Assembly: GCA_028023455.1 (NCBI GenBank)
Contig: JAQFVV010000518.1
Span: 62,001 to 126,000, forward strand
Reading direction: 5' to 3'
DNA length: 64,000 nucleotides
From: Epiperipatus broadwayi
Taxonomy: Eukaryota > Onychophora > Udeonychophora > Euonychophora > Peripatidae
In this document: positions 12,900 to 24,589 of the stretch, piece after piece
Layout of the letters: every line of letters starts with the position of its first letter
How positions within the stretch are numbered: the first letter of the stretch is position 1
Position numbers and translations under genes: made by a program
Notes under the pieces: generated by a model
Seen by the model: only the letters and a program-made list of their open reading frames with translations
Told to the model about the DNA's origin: nothing
Database searches by the model: none

Positions 12900-14360
12900 A
12901 CCTAAATCTTATGATCTAAACAACTCTCCAGCTGCCATATTGTATCTATTTTTAACTATAAAACTATGAGCTCAAGATGAAAACACAATAATGTTTCAAA
13001 TCTAAGCTAATTCACTTGTATGATCATATATATTGATGCCCTGTCAATATCTATACATTTTGGTGCCTTTGATTTGCTACTGTTTAAACAGCTTGTATAA
13101 GCATAGGAAATGGTGATCATGTTAAGTTTTAGTGGATATATTACCACATAATTAATAAGCTTCTTTTCCTCTGTATAATATTTAATCTTAATAAAAACAT
13201 TTCATTAAACCAATAGTATTATTAGGCAATCAATTTCCATAAATTGTTTTCCATTGTTACAGGCATAATAAATCTTTCTTATTTAATATATTTTAGCCTA
13301 TATTCATATCCTAAATAATTATGAGTGATTTCTGGGAGCTAACTAAGATTCTTTTTGAATAATTTGAAATACACAATTATCATGTGAAGTTTGGTTCTCA
13401 CAATTTGCTCTTTAATTTTAAATCTGAAAGCTAAAATGATTATAATTAAAATATCTCCTAAATAAAATTTGAGTCATTTAATATAAAATATACTTAATAA
13501 TAGGTAATTTAAATGAAAGAGTATTAATCAAAAAATATATAATAAATGAGCAATAAAATAGTTATGTTAATTCTTTAGAAGAAAAGAAAATTCATTTAAG
13601 TTTCAATAATCTAATCATTTTAAAGTGACTTTTATAACTAAATTTCTGGATGTGTAGCATTTCAACATTCATCAGATTTTCTATTTAAATATTGGTTTTA
13701 TATTATGTATATTCTATTTTAAAAATTTTGCCTTATCTTGTATTTTTTGGTTTAAATTTATAAAGCAGGTTTTATAGTCTTCCTTACTTATGTTTATTGA
13801 TTTTTTGTACTAACAGGTTGTGCATAAATTTGAAGGGCTGATTTTTGTCATAATTGGTTTTCCAACAATTTTGAAGTTTTTTTATCATAATGGTTTTACA
13901 TCAATAGTAGTTAGCTTCTCATTAATTTGCTTATAATTGATTAGATTTGCTCAATACTATTCTTACAAAAATCAGTTCTATGCACCCATGGAAATATTAG
14001 CAAAGGTACTAACCTAGAATTTGAAAGCATCTTAATATACTTAAGAAGGTGCTTAATGATAATTATGATGTTGAAGATCAGCATAAAACATATGAATAAG
14101 GCCAGATGATATTGTTACTAGGTTATTTATATTAACTTTTTATCTCCATGGAGTGTTAATGTCTTAATTACTATGGGCATACCATTATAACAAATTTATT
14201 TTTCAGATTAATGAAAAATCTGTACAGCAAAGTAAAATTAGAAGTTCATATATCTTATTACAATTATAATAATTAGTTTCTTTGATAATACCATTTATAA
14301 AATGCAAAGTCATTTCTAAATTTTAATTATATTATGATAAACCTTAATATATCCAATCTA
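12900..14360. other. AT-rich spacer, nothing recognised
   Basis: I see no gene or repeat. Composition is uniform AT-rich sequence up to the SINE at 14,366. Confidence 0.5.
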
Positions 14361-14365
14361 GTCTT

Positions 14366-14458
14366 GCATTGGTGGTCGAGAGGTCAGCGCGACTGCCTTG
14401 CACTTGCAGGCAGTTGCCCGGGTTGCAGGTTCGTGTCCCAGCCAATGCTATGACACTT
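14366..14458 (+). mobile_element. Short tRNA-derived SINE, copy 1
   Basis: A tRNA-like unit with a perfect 7-bp acceptor stem, GCATTGG (14366-14372) with CCAATGC (14442-14448). The A-box-like TGGTCGAGAGG follows the acceptor strand and the B-box GGTTCGTGTCC is at 14428-14438. The D, anticodon and T arms are recognisable. The anticodon arm is ACTGCC/GGCAGT around an 11-nt loop, 5 nt longer than in copies 3 and 4. The unit ends TATGACACTT. Imperfect flanking duplications (AATATATC...CTAGTCT before, ATATATCTAGTCT after) support retrotransposition. Four copies in one window and the enlarged loop argue against a functional tRNA gene. Confidence 0.9.
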
Positions 14459-14819
14459 AAATAATATATCTAGTCTAGTTTTTAGTGTGAATTCAGAGAT
14501 TTATTATACCTCTGTAAAATAAATTTTTGATCCTAAAGAATTGTTGAAAGAGGATTTGCTTTTTTGATTCTCAAAAAAAAATTTTTTTTTTTTAAAAAAA
14601 GAAGAAAACTATTTTACTAAAAAAATTATTAACGTAAATTTCTGTAGCCTAAATTGTGCATGTCTCTATAGTCATATATTTGTGGAATTTAATTCTATTA
14701 TATAAAACTTATTTTGTATCATTTAGCTGGTTGTATGATTTTTTTAATGTATAACTTTGTTAACTCTATGTTATAAATTTGGAATAGATATTTCTATCTA
14801 CTTCACAATACACATATAC

Positions 14820-15110
14820 ATTTGTAAATGGATGATTTGGTGAATAGATAGATAATGGCTAAACACAAAAATAAATAGCTAGATTTACAGACAGATAAAA
14901 AGATATTGTTATATGAATATAGACAGATTGATATTTAGATGAATAAATAATTAAATAGTTAGATTAATGTGTAAATTTGGAGATAAGTCGGTAAATAAGT
15001 GGATAGTTATTAAGATAGATAGATAAAAGTAATTAGATAAATAAGTAGATAGGTATATAGAAAGAAAAAAATAATTAGATGAACAGATATATAAATAGAT
15101 GTAATTTGTT
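14820..15110 (+). repeat. Degenerate GATA-type tetranucleotide tract
   Basis: GATA, TAGA and AAATAGAT motifs recur at irregular spacing over about 290 bp, as expected for an old decayed tetranucleotide microsatellite. Similar but weaker texture continues near 16,260-16,560 and 16,910-16,960. No gene. Confidence 0.65.
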
Positions 15111-15114
15111 ATGA

Positions 15115-17161
15115 AACATCTTTTTCACACAAATATACTTTTCAAATGATGGCTTGATTTTTTTTTAGATTTCCTATTTTTAATTAGACATTTATAAACT
15201 TTACTATTTTTAGTAACTTTCTTGTCCCCCCTCGCCACTCCCAATGGTGTTATAAAATCTCTTATTATCTTTTTATATATATATTTATTTATTTTTCCTG
15301 TTTATTTACTCCGTGAATATCCACATTTTTTTTTTTTATTCAAACATTTTTTAGCACTTTAATTGCTTATAAATTCGTTTTCTAAATTGAATTTTAAATT
15401 CATTGATTTTCTTTTTTTTTTTTTTTTATAATCGTTCTTATATAGTTTATTCGGTAATATTACATATTTGAACAAAATATTTTTTTATATTATTTTATAA
15501 ATTAAAATTCATCTCGATAAAAAATATAAGATTATTTAAACTATTCAAGTTAAAATTTTGAAATTGTTATTGAGTTCGAGGTTTAGGCCTTTCCATTTTT
15601 TTTATTTGAAAAGAGCATTAATTAGAGTGTTAGTATGATGAAAATATTTTTTCTTACGAGTTGTATTCATTTCACATCTTTAATTTGAAGCGCCATCATT
15701 TAGTCCAGTCTTGAACTATTTTTTTAGAACGTTATGAATTTAAACATTTTTTCAATACGGAAAATCAACGTTAAAATTTAATAACATTATATAAATGATT
15801 GTTTACAGCAAGATATTACATTTTAAAATTAGCAGAATAATAACGCATAAATGAAAGGTTTTAGATATCAGACAAAAAAATGTTCTTACATATATTTTTT
15901 TAAAATCTATTTTTAGTTTATGTGAATCATACAATGTTTTACAAATTTTTGAAAGAAGGTGTGGAAGAAGAATGTTTTATGATATTTATCAGTGAAAGAT
16001 CGTTTTTAAAACAAGAAGCTGATTGGATGATTTTTGTAATAATTAATAAATGTTGCATAATTTTAAAAACAACAGATTTAAATATATCATATGAAATAAG
16101 TGTGTAGACGTGGAAAGTACAACGTGGAGTATTTACTATTAAAATAAAAAGAGAGAGAAAACGAAGTTTTTATGTGATATAATAAATATATATATAATTT
16201 AAAAGTTTTAAGATTTTATTTAAAACAGAAGAAACATAACTAATTCAAAAATTAAAATGATGATGATAGTTTTTACAAAATGAGAAAGCTAGAATATAAA
16301 TAGACCTATAAACAGACGAATTATGCATTAGTGATAATCGATTGATTTAAACGACTTATTGGTATATAGAGAGTAAAATGAAAAACTTAAAAGTTAAACA
16401 GATGAGTGGAGTGGAGAGGAGGAAAAAAATGGACAGATAAAGAGATAAAACATCAGAAAGGTTTTTTGACTGTGTAGATTGTTAAATTGATAAAATAATA
16501 CATAAATGGTGAAATATAGATTAGAAAAGTAAACATATTAAAGAGTGGCTTAATAGACTGCCACTCAAACTATATCTATATTGTAATGATTCAAACTGAG
16601 ATCAATATGCCATCATTAAACATTACAAAGTGATCATACCAACAATATGCAGGCTTCAACATTCTCTAACATCTGTAATCTTTTAATCAGCACTGATAAT
16701 TTTTTCTTTTTATGATGTCATTAAAAAGTGGTTGCTATTCAAGACATTTTTTATATTAGAAATTGTCAAAGTTTTTAAAATCATTAACTATCATAAAGCA
16801 AAAAATTAATTCCCCACAACAACAATAACAAAAAAAGAAAATTATGCATTAGTGCAATATTTGTTGATTTATAATGTAATAAATAAACAAACAAACAAAC
16901 TTTAACATTTATAAATAGATAGATGAAAACAGTCATATAGATAGGAGGAATAGCTAAATAGATGGTTAATTACATATTTTTAATGTATCTAATATTTTGT
17001 GTTACATGAAATGCACTATTAAATATATCTCTGTGTTCTTTTATGTTTACAAGTTTTATTATAATTTTCCTTCATCTCAGCTTTGATTTTTTTTTTATCC
17101 CCAAAATACTGTATATATAAATGAGTTATTTATTTTTATATAGCGTGATGTTTCTAAATTG
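15115..17161. other. AT-rich spacer with poly(T) tracts, no gene seen
   Basis: Long T runs (about 15325-15345 and 15409-15427) and A/T-rich spacer. A 61-codon frame at 15922-16107 has fairly mixed amino-acid composition but no recognisable domain, no homologous copy in the window and no promoter I can define, so I do not call it a gene. Confidence 0.45.
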
Positions 17162-17258
17162 TAATAAACTAATGATCAGCTTTTCAAGCTAATGCACACG
17201 CGTTTTATGAATCTTAATAATAAATGAATATTCCCACAAGCTGATCATTAGTTTATTA
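17162..17258. repeat. Foldback with perfect 21-bp arms
   Basis: TAATAAACTAATGATCAGCTT at 17162-17182 is the exact reverse complement of 17238-17258, around a 55-bp loop. The loop carries an AGCTAATGCACACGCG-like start and an AAATGAATATTCCCAC end. Both resemble, in the same order and at nearly the same spacing, segments of the larger foldback arm at 40990-41039. This suggests one foldback family with different outer arms. Confidence 0.85.
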
Positions 17259-17259
17259 A

Positions 17260-18988
17260 AATACTGTATAATAAATACTGTATTTATATCCATTTTATTC
17301 TTCACACAAATCTCTGTACAATAGATACCCTTTACAAATTCCTGATCAGATTTTCCCAGCACTTTAGGATTTTAATTTTTTATAACAACTTTCTTTTTCC
17401 GTTGAATTTTCCATTCAAGCATTCAATATTTTTTTATTCCATCTACTTTATCTTTTTTCAGTTAAAAAAGTTTCAATCAATTAAGCTTTTTCCACACTTA
17501 ATTTTTATTTCATTAAAATAATATATACATTTATAATTCATTTATTATAAAATATAAAATTAAAAAAATATTAAAATTCTTGTGATATTTGTGGAATTTG
17601 AGCTTCTTGTAAAGAAAACATTAGTTGATGTGTTTGTATGTGAGAAATTAGTACATTAATTTTTAATAATCATATTTCATTTATATCATAACATGGAATA
17701 CTTCTATTTAATTAAAAATGAACTAATTTCATAATACATTACAAAAGTGAATATTTGTATCTAGAATGCTAGCCAGATTTCAGAACCCTCTAATTTTATT
17801 TTTGGAGAAATAATTTTATATGTTATCCCATCCATTAACTGTGTTAAAAAAAATTTTTTTTTTTTTTAAGTTAAAAAGATAAATAACAAAAGCCAAGACC
17901 TTCATGATAATGGTAAAGAGACTTATTTATAGTTTTAAAATGCCTTATCTGGTATCCACCAAATTGCTTATTTTGGTATAATTTTGGGCACTACATTGAT
18001 GTTGCAATCATTATGGGTTTTTTTCTTCATTACTTTGCAACTGTCTATAATATTAGATTACCATATGCATCTTTTTTCATTTTAATATTACTAGATTAAA
18101 AAATATATGAATATGTCAGTATTGAGCAGACTTTAAAAAAAATTATATGTATAACTGACTTATGAAAGAAGCCAAATCTGACCAATTTGATCTCAATAAA
18201 AATGAAACTTCTGATTGGTGGATTGCTTGACTAGAAAACAAATTTTCAAAGATTTTGTTTTGAAATAAAAAAAAATTTCAGAACTTTGTTTCCATATTTA
18301 AGATTATTTATACAATATGTTTATAAAATACATATTTTAAACCAAAAATGTGACAGCAATTACATTTTATATGAAAATATTTATTTTTAGTAAGATAAGT
18401 CATAAAACGTCATTACAGCAAAGTAGAAGTAGGTTTTACTGATTAAGAAAAATGGCTTTTATCAACACTGATAAAGACATTTCTCTTAAAATTTTACTAC
18501 TAATAAATTTACTTATTAATTTTAAAATTTATTTTTCTCTCTTTTGAATTTCATAAATGAAATTCATGTAACAAATATTTCATTCTGCTAACATTTTGAA
18601 TAGACAAAATGATATGATGCCATTGCTCTAATAATATTTTTTTCTGCTTTGTAAAGTTTATATAGTAACTTTTTGAATATCCATCATTTGAAATCTTACA
18701 TTTGTAATAAATAATATAAATATTATCAATATATAATATAGAATACAAGTACAAAAATAAAAACAGTATCTTAAAAATATTAATGTTTTTACTAAGCTCT
18801 TTCAAATAAGACAAGTAGACTTACATTTTCCAAGAATTAAGGCAAGAATGGAAATTTTATAAACAAAAAAGATGATAAAAATATAAATGATAAAAATTTA
18901 AATTTATCATGTAAACTCTGTGAGCTGAAGATATGTAACAAAATGTGGAGCAATTATTATTAGAATGTACTAGTTTTAAAAAACTATA
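17260..18988. other. AT-rich spacer, nothing recognised
   Basis: Homopolymer-rich A/T sequence. The 87-codon minus frame at 18551-18814 is Ile/Tyr/Lys-rich, has no motif and is not supported. Confidence 0.5.
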
Positions 18989-18999
18989 GAAAACAAATA

Positions 19000-19094
19000 T
19001 TGGTGGTCGAGAGGTCAGCGCGACTGCCTTGCACTTGCAGGCAGTTGCCCGGGTTGCGGGTTTGCATTCCAGCCGATGCTATGACACTTTAAAA
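19000..19094 (+). mobile_element. Short tRNA-derived SINE, copy 2
   Basis: Same family and strand as the copy at 14,366, with the same 5-nt enlargement of the anticodon loop. The acceptor 5' strand is eroded and the B-box is altered to GGTTTGCATTCC. The 3' end is TATGACACTT followed by an A run. A perfect 10-bp duplication, AAAACAAATA, flanks it (18990-18999 and 19095-19104). This shows directly that the unit moved by target-primed insertion and that its full length is only about 95 bp. Confidence 0.93.
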
Positions 19095-19104
19095 AAAACA
19101 AATA

Positions 19105-20457
19105 CTGTAATTATGAATTCTATATAATAAATAAATTATCTTCACTTTATATGTAACTTCCCATCTTAATCAGTAAAACAAAAACTGATAATAAACATTT
19201 CAGTATCTCTAGACTGCTCAGCCAATACAGTATGTATATATTGTAATGCTAGTGAGATATATTTTCTAAAACACATATATTTCTGCATCACAAATTTAAT
19301 GATTGATTTTATTAACCAAGAAAATAGTTTCAGTAATATATTTAAGAAGTAAATTTTTAAAAATGCAATTTTGTAAAATAAAAGATTGCATTATATAATT
19401 CTTTTTAAAATAGAATAAAACTATTTATTAATAGCAGATGGAAAAAAGAATTGGAAGAAAAAAGAGATTTAAAACTCACTCTTTTTTATAAGCTAAAAAA
19501 AATTAAAAAAAATAAAATGTCTAAAAGTAAGTAAAGGTGAAAAATTAGAATAAAATTAATTAACAATAAAAAACTTTTAGAATGCCTGTAAAGATTCTTG
19601 ACTGATAATAAATATGAACTGTTTAAAAATAAAACTGGCAATAGAAGTAATTACAAATGGTATAAACTGTCTCATTGGCATAAATGAGATAAGATAGTAG
19701 ATTAATCTAGAAAAAAGATTAAAGAAAAATGTAAAATTAATTAAAAAATAGATTTAAGTTAAGATAAAAATAAAACTATGAACAGTGGAAGAAGAAAAGA
19801 ATAAAAGTCGCAGCTAGCTATTGCTATATTATTGCATTCTTCAAGCCATAATTGATAGTGATATTCTTTCTTGAGATTCATAAAGATTCTGTCAGAGAAC
19901 CAGATATTTAGAAATTTAAATACAGTAGTGAACCAGTCATTGCTGCTGTGAATAACACCAATGCCAAAGCCATAGGACTAGCAACATGCATTGCTAGAAA
20001 GCCATATGGGTGTTCAACTGGGCTTCATGCTCCATGTTTTCAGTAAAATCAACTGTCCACACCTGAAACTAATGTCTGAAACTAATGCCTAAATGTTGAA
20101 ATAGACACTGCAACATATTCTCTCTCCCATTGTTGAGCTGAAGAATAGAAGACAAACCCTAAAACTATCAATGGATTCCAAAAGGCCAAGCAGTTGGACA
20201 GTAACACTAATGAAAACCAGACCAATGGAATTTTGTCACTTTAATATCATAAAAAATCTAGATAAATATGTTTTCAATAATAATGATCTAGACATTTTAT
20301 TTTTTAAATGAAAAGATCTCTAATAGACTATCATAAAATTTAGCCTGAAACTAATAATTTATATTTTTTCTGTGTAAAATTTCATACTGTTATTTTATAT
20401 TAAATACATGTGTGCATGAATAAATACTAATATTTATTTAATTATTATTCGGTCTAT
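19105..20457. other. AT-rich spacer, nothing recognised
   Basis: No convincing gene. A more balanced segment at 19,860-20,240 has longer words and fewer homopolymers, so it may be an old element, but no motif was identified in six frames. Confidence 0.4.
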
Positions 20458-20472
20458 TCTCTCTCTCTCTCT
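20458..20472. repeat. Short (CT)n microsatellite
   Basis: Seven uninterrupted CT dinucleotides. Confidence 0.9.
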
Positions 20473-20584
20473 TTTGTCACTGGGTCACCATTAATATAAG
20501 GATATAAATATGTAATGTGTTAAGTTAAATGCACTGGACCCCTGATTAAGAGTAGGATATAGTTTGGGATATTTCAAGCACTGG

Positions 20585-20665
20585 ATTGGTGTGCCTGTCA
20601 TCTGAGCATGCTGTCTATATAACATATGGTTGGCCAGAGTTTGATTGTCAAAACAAATAAAATGC
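20585..20665 (+). repeat. Possible decayed tRNA-like SINE
   Basis: The order GCCTGTCATCTGAGCATG, a tRNA-like anticodon-arm region and a B-box-like GAGTTTGATTGTC resembles a degenerate tRNA cloverleaf of about 75 nt. It does not belong to the SINE family seen at 14.4 kb. Pairing is poor, so it is only a candidate. Confidence 0.3.
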
Positions 20666-20669
20666 TTTG

Positions 20670-21967
20670 GATGGCATGGGTTTTTTTCTAGCAGTTGAGG
20701 TGGTCTATGGTCAGAAAATGTGATTATGGTTATGCTTTGTCTAGCTTCAATCTGGCCATGGATATCACTGATGGTTAAGCCATCAATGGTATTTTTTTTT
20801 TGCTTGAAAGGTCAGTTCATTCCCATAATATTAAAGATATAATTGAATAATTGCATAAAGTAAATGATAGAAAAGAAAGTTCTTATAATAAATAGTAAAA
20901 TGATAAATATATAAGATATTATTAAATAAATAATATTCCAAGAATAATAAAATAGTAATGTATCTTAGAATAAACAGTAGCCTGTTAAAATAAATAAATA
21001 CAAGTGCTGCCAAAATGCAGTCAAAGTTGCCAAAAAGTTATTTTAAAAGTAGTTGAAACTAATAAATGATGGTATGAATAAAAGAAAAAGAAAGAAGTAT
21101 AAGGAATAAATATGTATTATTATTGATGGTAATCTCATCAAAGCAAAAAGATATCTAAAATAATAATTACCAAAAAAAGATAGGTATTAAGCATTATAAG
21201 TTAAGCTTATTATTGATATTAAGTGCATTAAAGTAAAAGTGATAAAGACAGTTTTAGGCAAGATATTAAAACTATTAAAAGTATATTAGAAAGATATTCA
21301 AAATATAGTAAGTAAACTGTTTAAGATCAAATAAAGTAATTAAAGAGGGAACCAGTACTAATGCCATTCAACATGACAAGTGAATTGCCATAAATGGTCC
21401 AGCAAAATTAAAGTTAAAAATTAAAAAAAGGCCAAAGCTAAAAATTAAAATAAACACTAAATTGCATAGTAATAAAAATGAAATCTGTGAGCAGTGTGAG
21501 AAGTGCAATAAACCAAGGCAAATAAATTATAATATTAAAAATACAAATAATTAAAAATATAAAAAATAAAGAGAATAAGGTATGCAATGTAAATAAAAAG
21601 GAGAGAGAAGAAAAAATGGTCAGAGAAAACTTATTATTGGGGTTTGTTTATAGTCAGGAGGGAATTGGAGAGCACTCAGGGTTTTTTGAGTTAATTGAAG
21701 CCTTTCTTCAATTTAAAATAGTTAAAAATAATGAAGAAAAAGAAATAGGAAGTAACTGATAAAGTAGAAAAGAGTAACATAAAAGAAAATGAAATTATCA
21801 AGTCATTTGAGGAAAAGTTTTAGACAAGCAAATAGAATGGTTAATGCAGGAGCCACGATAGCCTGACTAGAAGATAGGAAAATAATAGAAAGTATGGAAA
21901 TGAGTACAAAATGTTAAAAGATAAATGAGATGAAAGTGAAAATAATCAGAAAAGCAGAAATAAGTAA
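20670..21967. other. A-rich spacer, possible decayed coding relic
   Basis: Strand-asymmetric, A-rich sequence. A short frame near 21,630-21,760 reads VYSQEGIGEHSGFFELIEAF before ending in stops, with mixed composition suggestive of an old coding region, but I could not assign a family. Confidence 0.3.
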
Positions 21968-22246
21968 GCACAATTAAATAGATTAAATACAGTACATAAA
22001 CTTAAACCAGAAAATAAGTCTGACTCAGAAATTAAGCTAGAACCAGAAAATATTTTTGACTCAAATGACAAACTTGAATCGGAAAATAAATATGTGTCAG
22101 AAATAAAGCATAATGAATTGGAAGTTTTTAAGAAAGAAAAAATTATAGGTAACATAGAATTACATTCAAATATTGAAGACAATCATAGAAAGGAAAAGAC
22201 AGATAAAATACCAGAAAAGGTGTTCATAATTGAATTTTACTTATAG
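21968..22246 (+). other. Open frame built on a 36-bp in-frame minisatellite
   Basis: A stop-free frame of 92 codons without an ATG near its start. Its centre consists of three 36-bp units (21998-22033, 22034-22069, 22070-22105), and a fourth diverged unit begins at 22106. Each encodes a 12-residue repeat of the type KLxPENxxDSEI. Period and frame are in register, and first and second codon positions look better conserved than third positions. This could be the relic of an acidic/lysine-rich repeat protein or a chance-open minisatellite. No start, splice signal or homologous domain was seen. The opposite-strand frame 21946-22182 is a shadow. Confidence 0.45.
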
Positions 22247-22249
22247 ACC

Positions 22250-23639
22250 ACTCTTAAATCAGTGATGACACTAGAAGCATAACATAAAACAGTTTAAAAT
22301 AGAAAAAAACCTAAAAAACACAAGAAACAGACAAAAGGGAGAAAGGAACCTATATCATACAATTAGAACAAAAAAAAACTGCCTAACAAAGGTTAGGGAG
22401 GTTTAGGATTTATATTAATTGGACGGATTTTTAGAGATAAAAAAGTTTATTGTACCTGGATTGTGATATTGGAAATAAAAGTAGATAAATCAAATAAAGT
22501 CTATAATAAATAAAATAAAATCTATAATAAAAAATTAAATAAAAAGTTGCAAAATAATTTCTCAATGTTTAAAAAACATAATTTTAAATTTTACCAACTC
22601 CAGCTATTAAGTAATTGATTATGGTTTTATTGGTAAATCATTCTGATGATAATGATGATGATAAAATGACTAGTATCAACCATGAAAGGTGAATATCTCA
22701 TGATTTCCTTTCTAGCAGGTCATTGTGACTTATAGCTGTATAATAACAAATTTAGTAATTAAAATGATGAGAGTTAAGAAGAGCGTTTCAAGCAAAAGAA
22801 CAATAGGAAAAAAAACTAATTTCATTGTTACTTGTTTATATAGTGCAGAGCACATGATGGAAAAGTGACACAAATTCGAATTCCTTTTTCACTCAATTGT
22901 ACTTTGTATGCAAAAATTTCACTAAATAGGCCTGTTAATAGGTTCCTTGCAAATGATACCATCCTTTTAGTTGTCTTCTGCAGGGTAAAATCAGCCACAT
23001 TTTAAATAGAATTTACATAGAAAAATTATTTCAAATAAAATTATTATCATGACAAATATACAATTATTTATGTTTACTTAATACTAAATGATATATTATC
23101 ACCTGATTTTCTTAAAATCAACAAGATTTAAATTTTTAAATTGATAGTTCTTATATTTTATGCACTTATTTGCTATCCTTCTGACTTTATATTGAATTTA
23201 TTCTTAATATCTAGAAAACATTTTTATATTATAGCTATGCAAACAGCTACATATATACATGCACATTTGAATGTTTAGTGGAAGCAAAATTTGTTTACAC
23301 ATATTTTTAAATAGAATTTAATTCACCAAAATTATAGTTGTATCATGATTGATTTATTTGTTTTATTATGAGGTATTCAACCCTAAATTATACCTCCGTG
23401 TAATGTGGGATTGGTGACCTAAAATCTTTAACGAATGTTTTTATCCAAATTTAACTTTAGCAGCAATTTTTAAAATTTAACACGTTTTGTCTTCACCATT
23501 GGGGTATCCCTTGATAACACTATACTAATATTTATAATATATATTCAAATTTTCTGTTTTCATAAAAACAGAATTTTTAAGCTGACTATTTTAACACTAT
23601 TGAACTAATCGGATTATTATCATAATATATATTTAAAAA
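22250..23639. other. AT-rich spacer, nothing recognised
   Basis: No gene. Contains a slightly more balanced stretch at 22,600-22,990 without identifiable motif. Confidence 0.45.
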
Positions 23640-23815
23640 TAATCAATCTAAAATAAAATTGAAATAGAGAACTAAATATAGAATATATATATAATACATC
23701 TAACTAAGCTTTGTTTCTTTTTGGAATCTTATCCAGATGTTTTCTTTTTTGTAATCACATGACCAACTGCTCTATAGCAACTCCATCCATTAGACATTAT
23801 TTTCATAATATATAT
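23640..23815 (-). repeat. Outer inverted repeat, left copy (partner 29645-29815)
   Basis: Segments AAATTGAAATAGAGAACTAA, AATACATCTAAC, TAATCACATGACCAACT and CAACTCCATC occur in the same order in the reverse complement of 29645-29815. The pair brackets the two Penelope-like copies. On this side it lies about 50 bp from the PLE end. On the right it is 2.4 kb away because other sequence, including an RTE LINE, intervenes. Confidence 0.8.
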
Positions 23816-24142
23816 ATATATAATATTATAAATTGATGTCTGTATTTCTTCAAAATAATATACGCAAATTTATAAATAAATATTTAAAAACACAGTATTT
23901 AAAGCTTATAAAAAATATATGTATAACCGTCACTTAGGAGCGCTTTCAACCAACTTGTGGCTTTGTCAACTATCACGTTTGAAATGTCAGCTTTCTCATA
24001 ATTCTACGATGTCAACTTTCCCATAATTCTGTGATCTTAATGTTTGCTGCTTGCCTATTATCCAAATGTTGCTTGTATTTACATATCAACATCGCCTCTT
24101 TAATTTTTCTTTTATTATTATTTCTTTCAATTTCCAATATTT

Positions 24143-24589
24143 TTACATTGTTATAATTAAAATCGAAACCATATATACACGATTTATTATGGTCATAAAA
24201 GACAGAAGCTGATAAATTATCATTATTTTTAAAATTTTGTTTTGTATTTTGAACTTTTTAAAATAACAATAAGTGTTCCTTTGTTCTTTTTTCCAATGTG
24301 CACCTCGATATCCGCGGCCACACCCACATGTCCATTTGTAAATGATACAATTTTTATTTGTAAATAAAGTTTTATCCTTTGAATTGTTTATTAATTTATT
24401 TAATGTAGGTGGTGCATAAAATGTAATATCACATATTCCTTTATAAATTTTCTTAATGAAACTTGCCTGTTGATTTGAAATATATGGTATTGATATCCAC
24501 AATTTTTTATCAGAAGAATTAACACTTTTATTATTTTTATATTTATAAATAACATTTTTAATAGCATAATAAACAGAATCATAATTGTA
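24143..24589 (-). pseudogene. PLE linker and GIY-YIG endonuclease, damaged
   Basis: Directly continues the RT frame after the in-frame TGA: a YNYDSVYYAIKN segment, then LWISIPYISNQQASF and CIIYKWTCGCG. The endonuclease is then disrupted: where the other arm reads GYIGELRCTLEKRT, this arm has lost about 10 bp and shifts frame. The GIY-YIG nuclease nicks DNA to prime PLE integration, so this copy would lack a working nuclease. Parts of the C-terminal frame (KILEIERN, KRKIKEAMLICKYKQHL) can still be read further on, towards 24,050. Confidence 0.85.

Noticed and set aside
14366-14458. A functional tRNA gene
   Set aside because: Four diverged copies with target duplications and an enlarged anticodon loop show it is a SINE.
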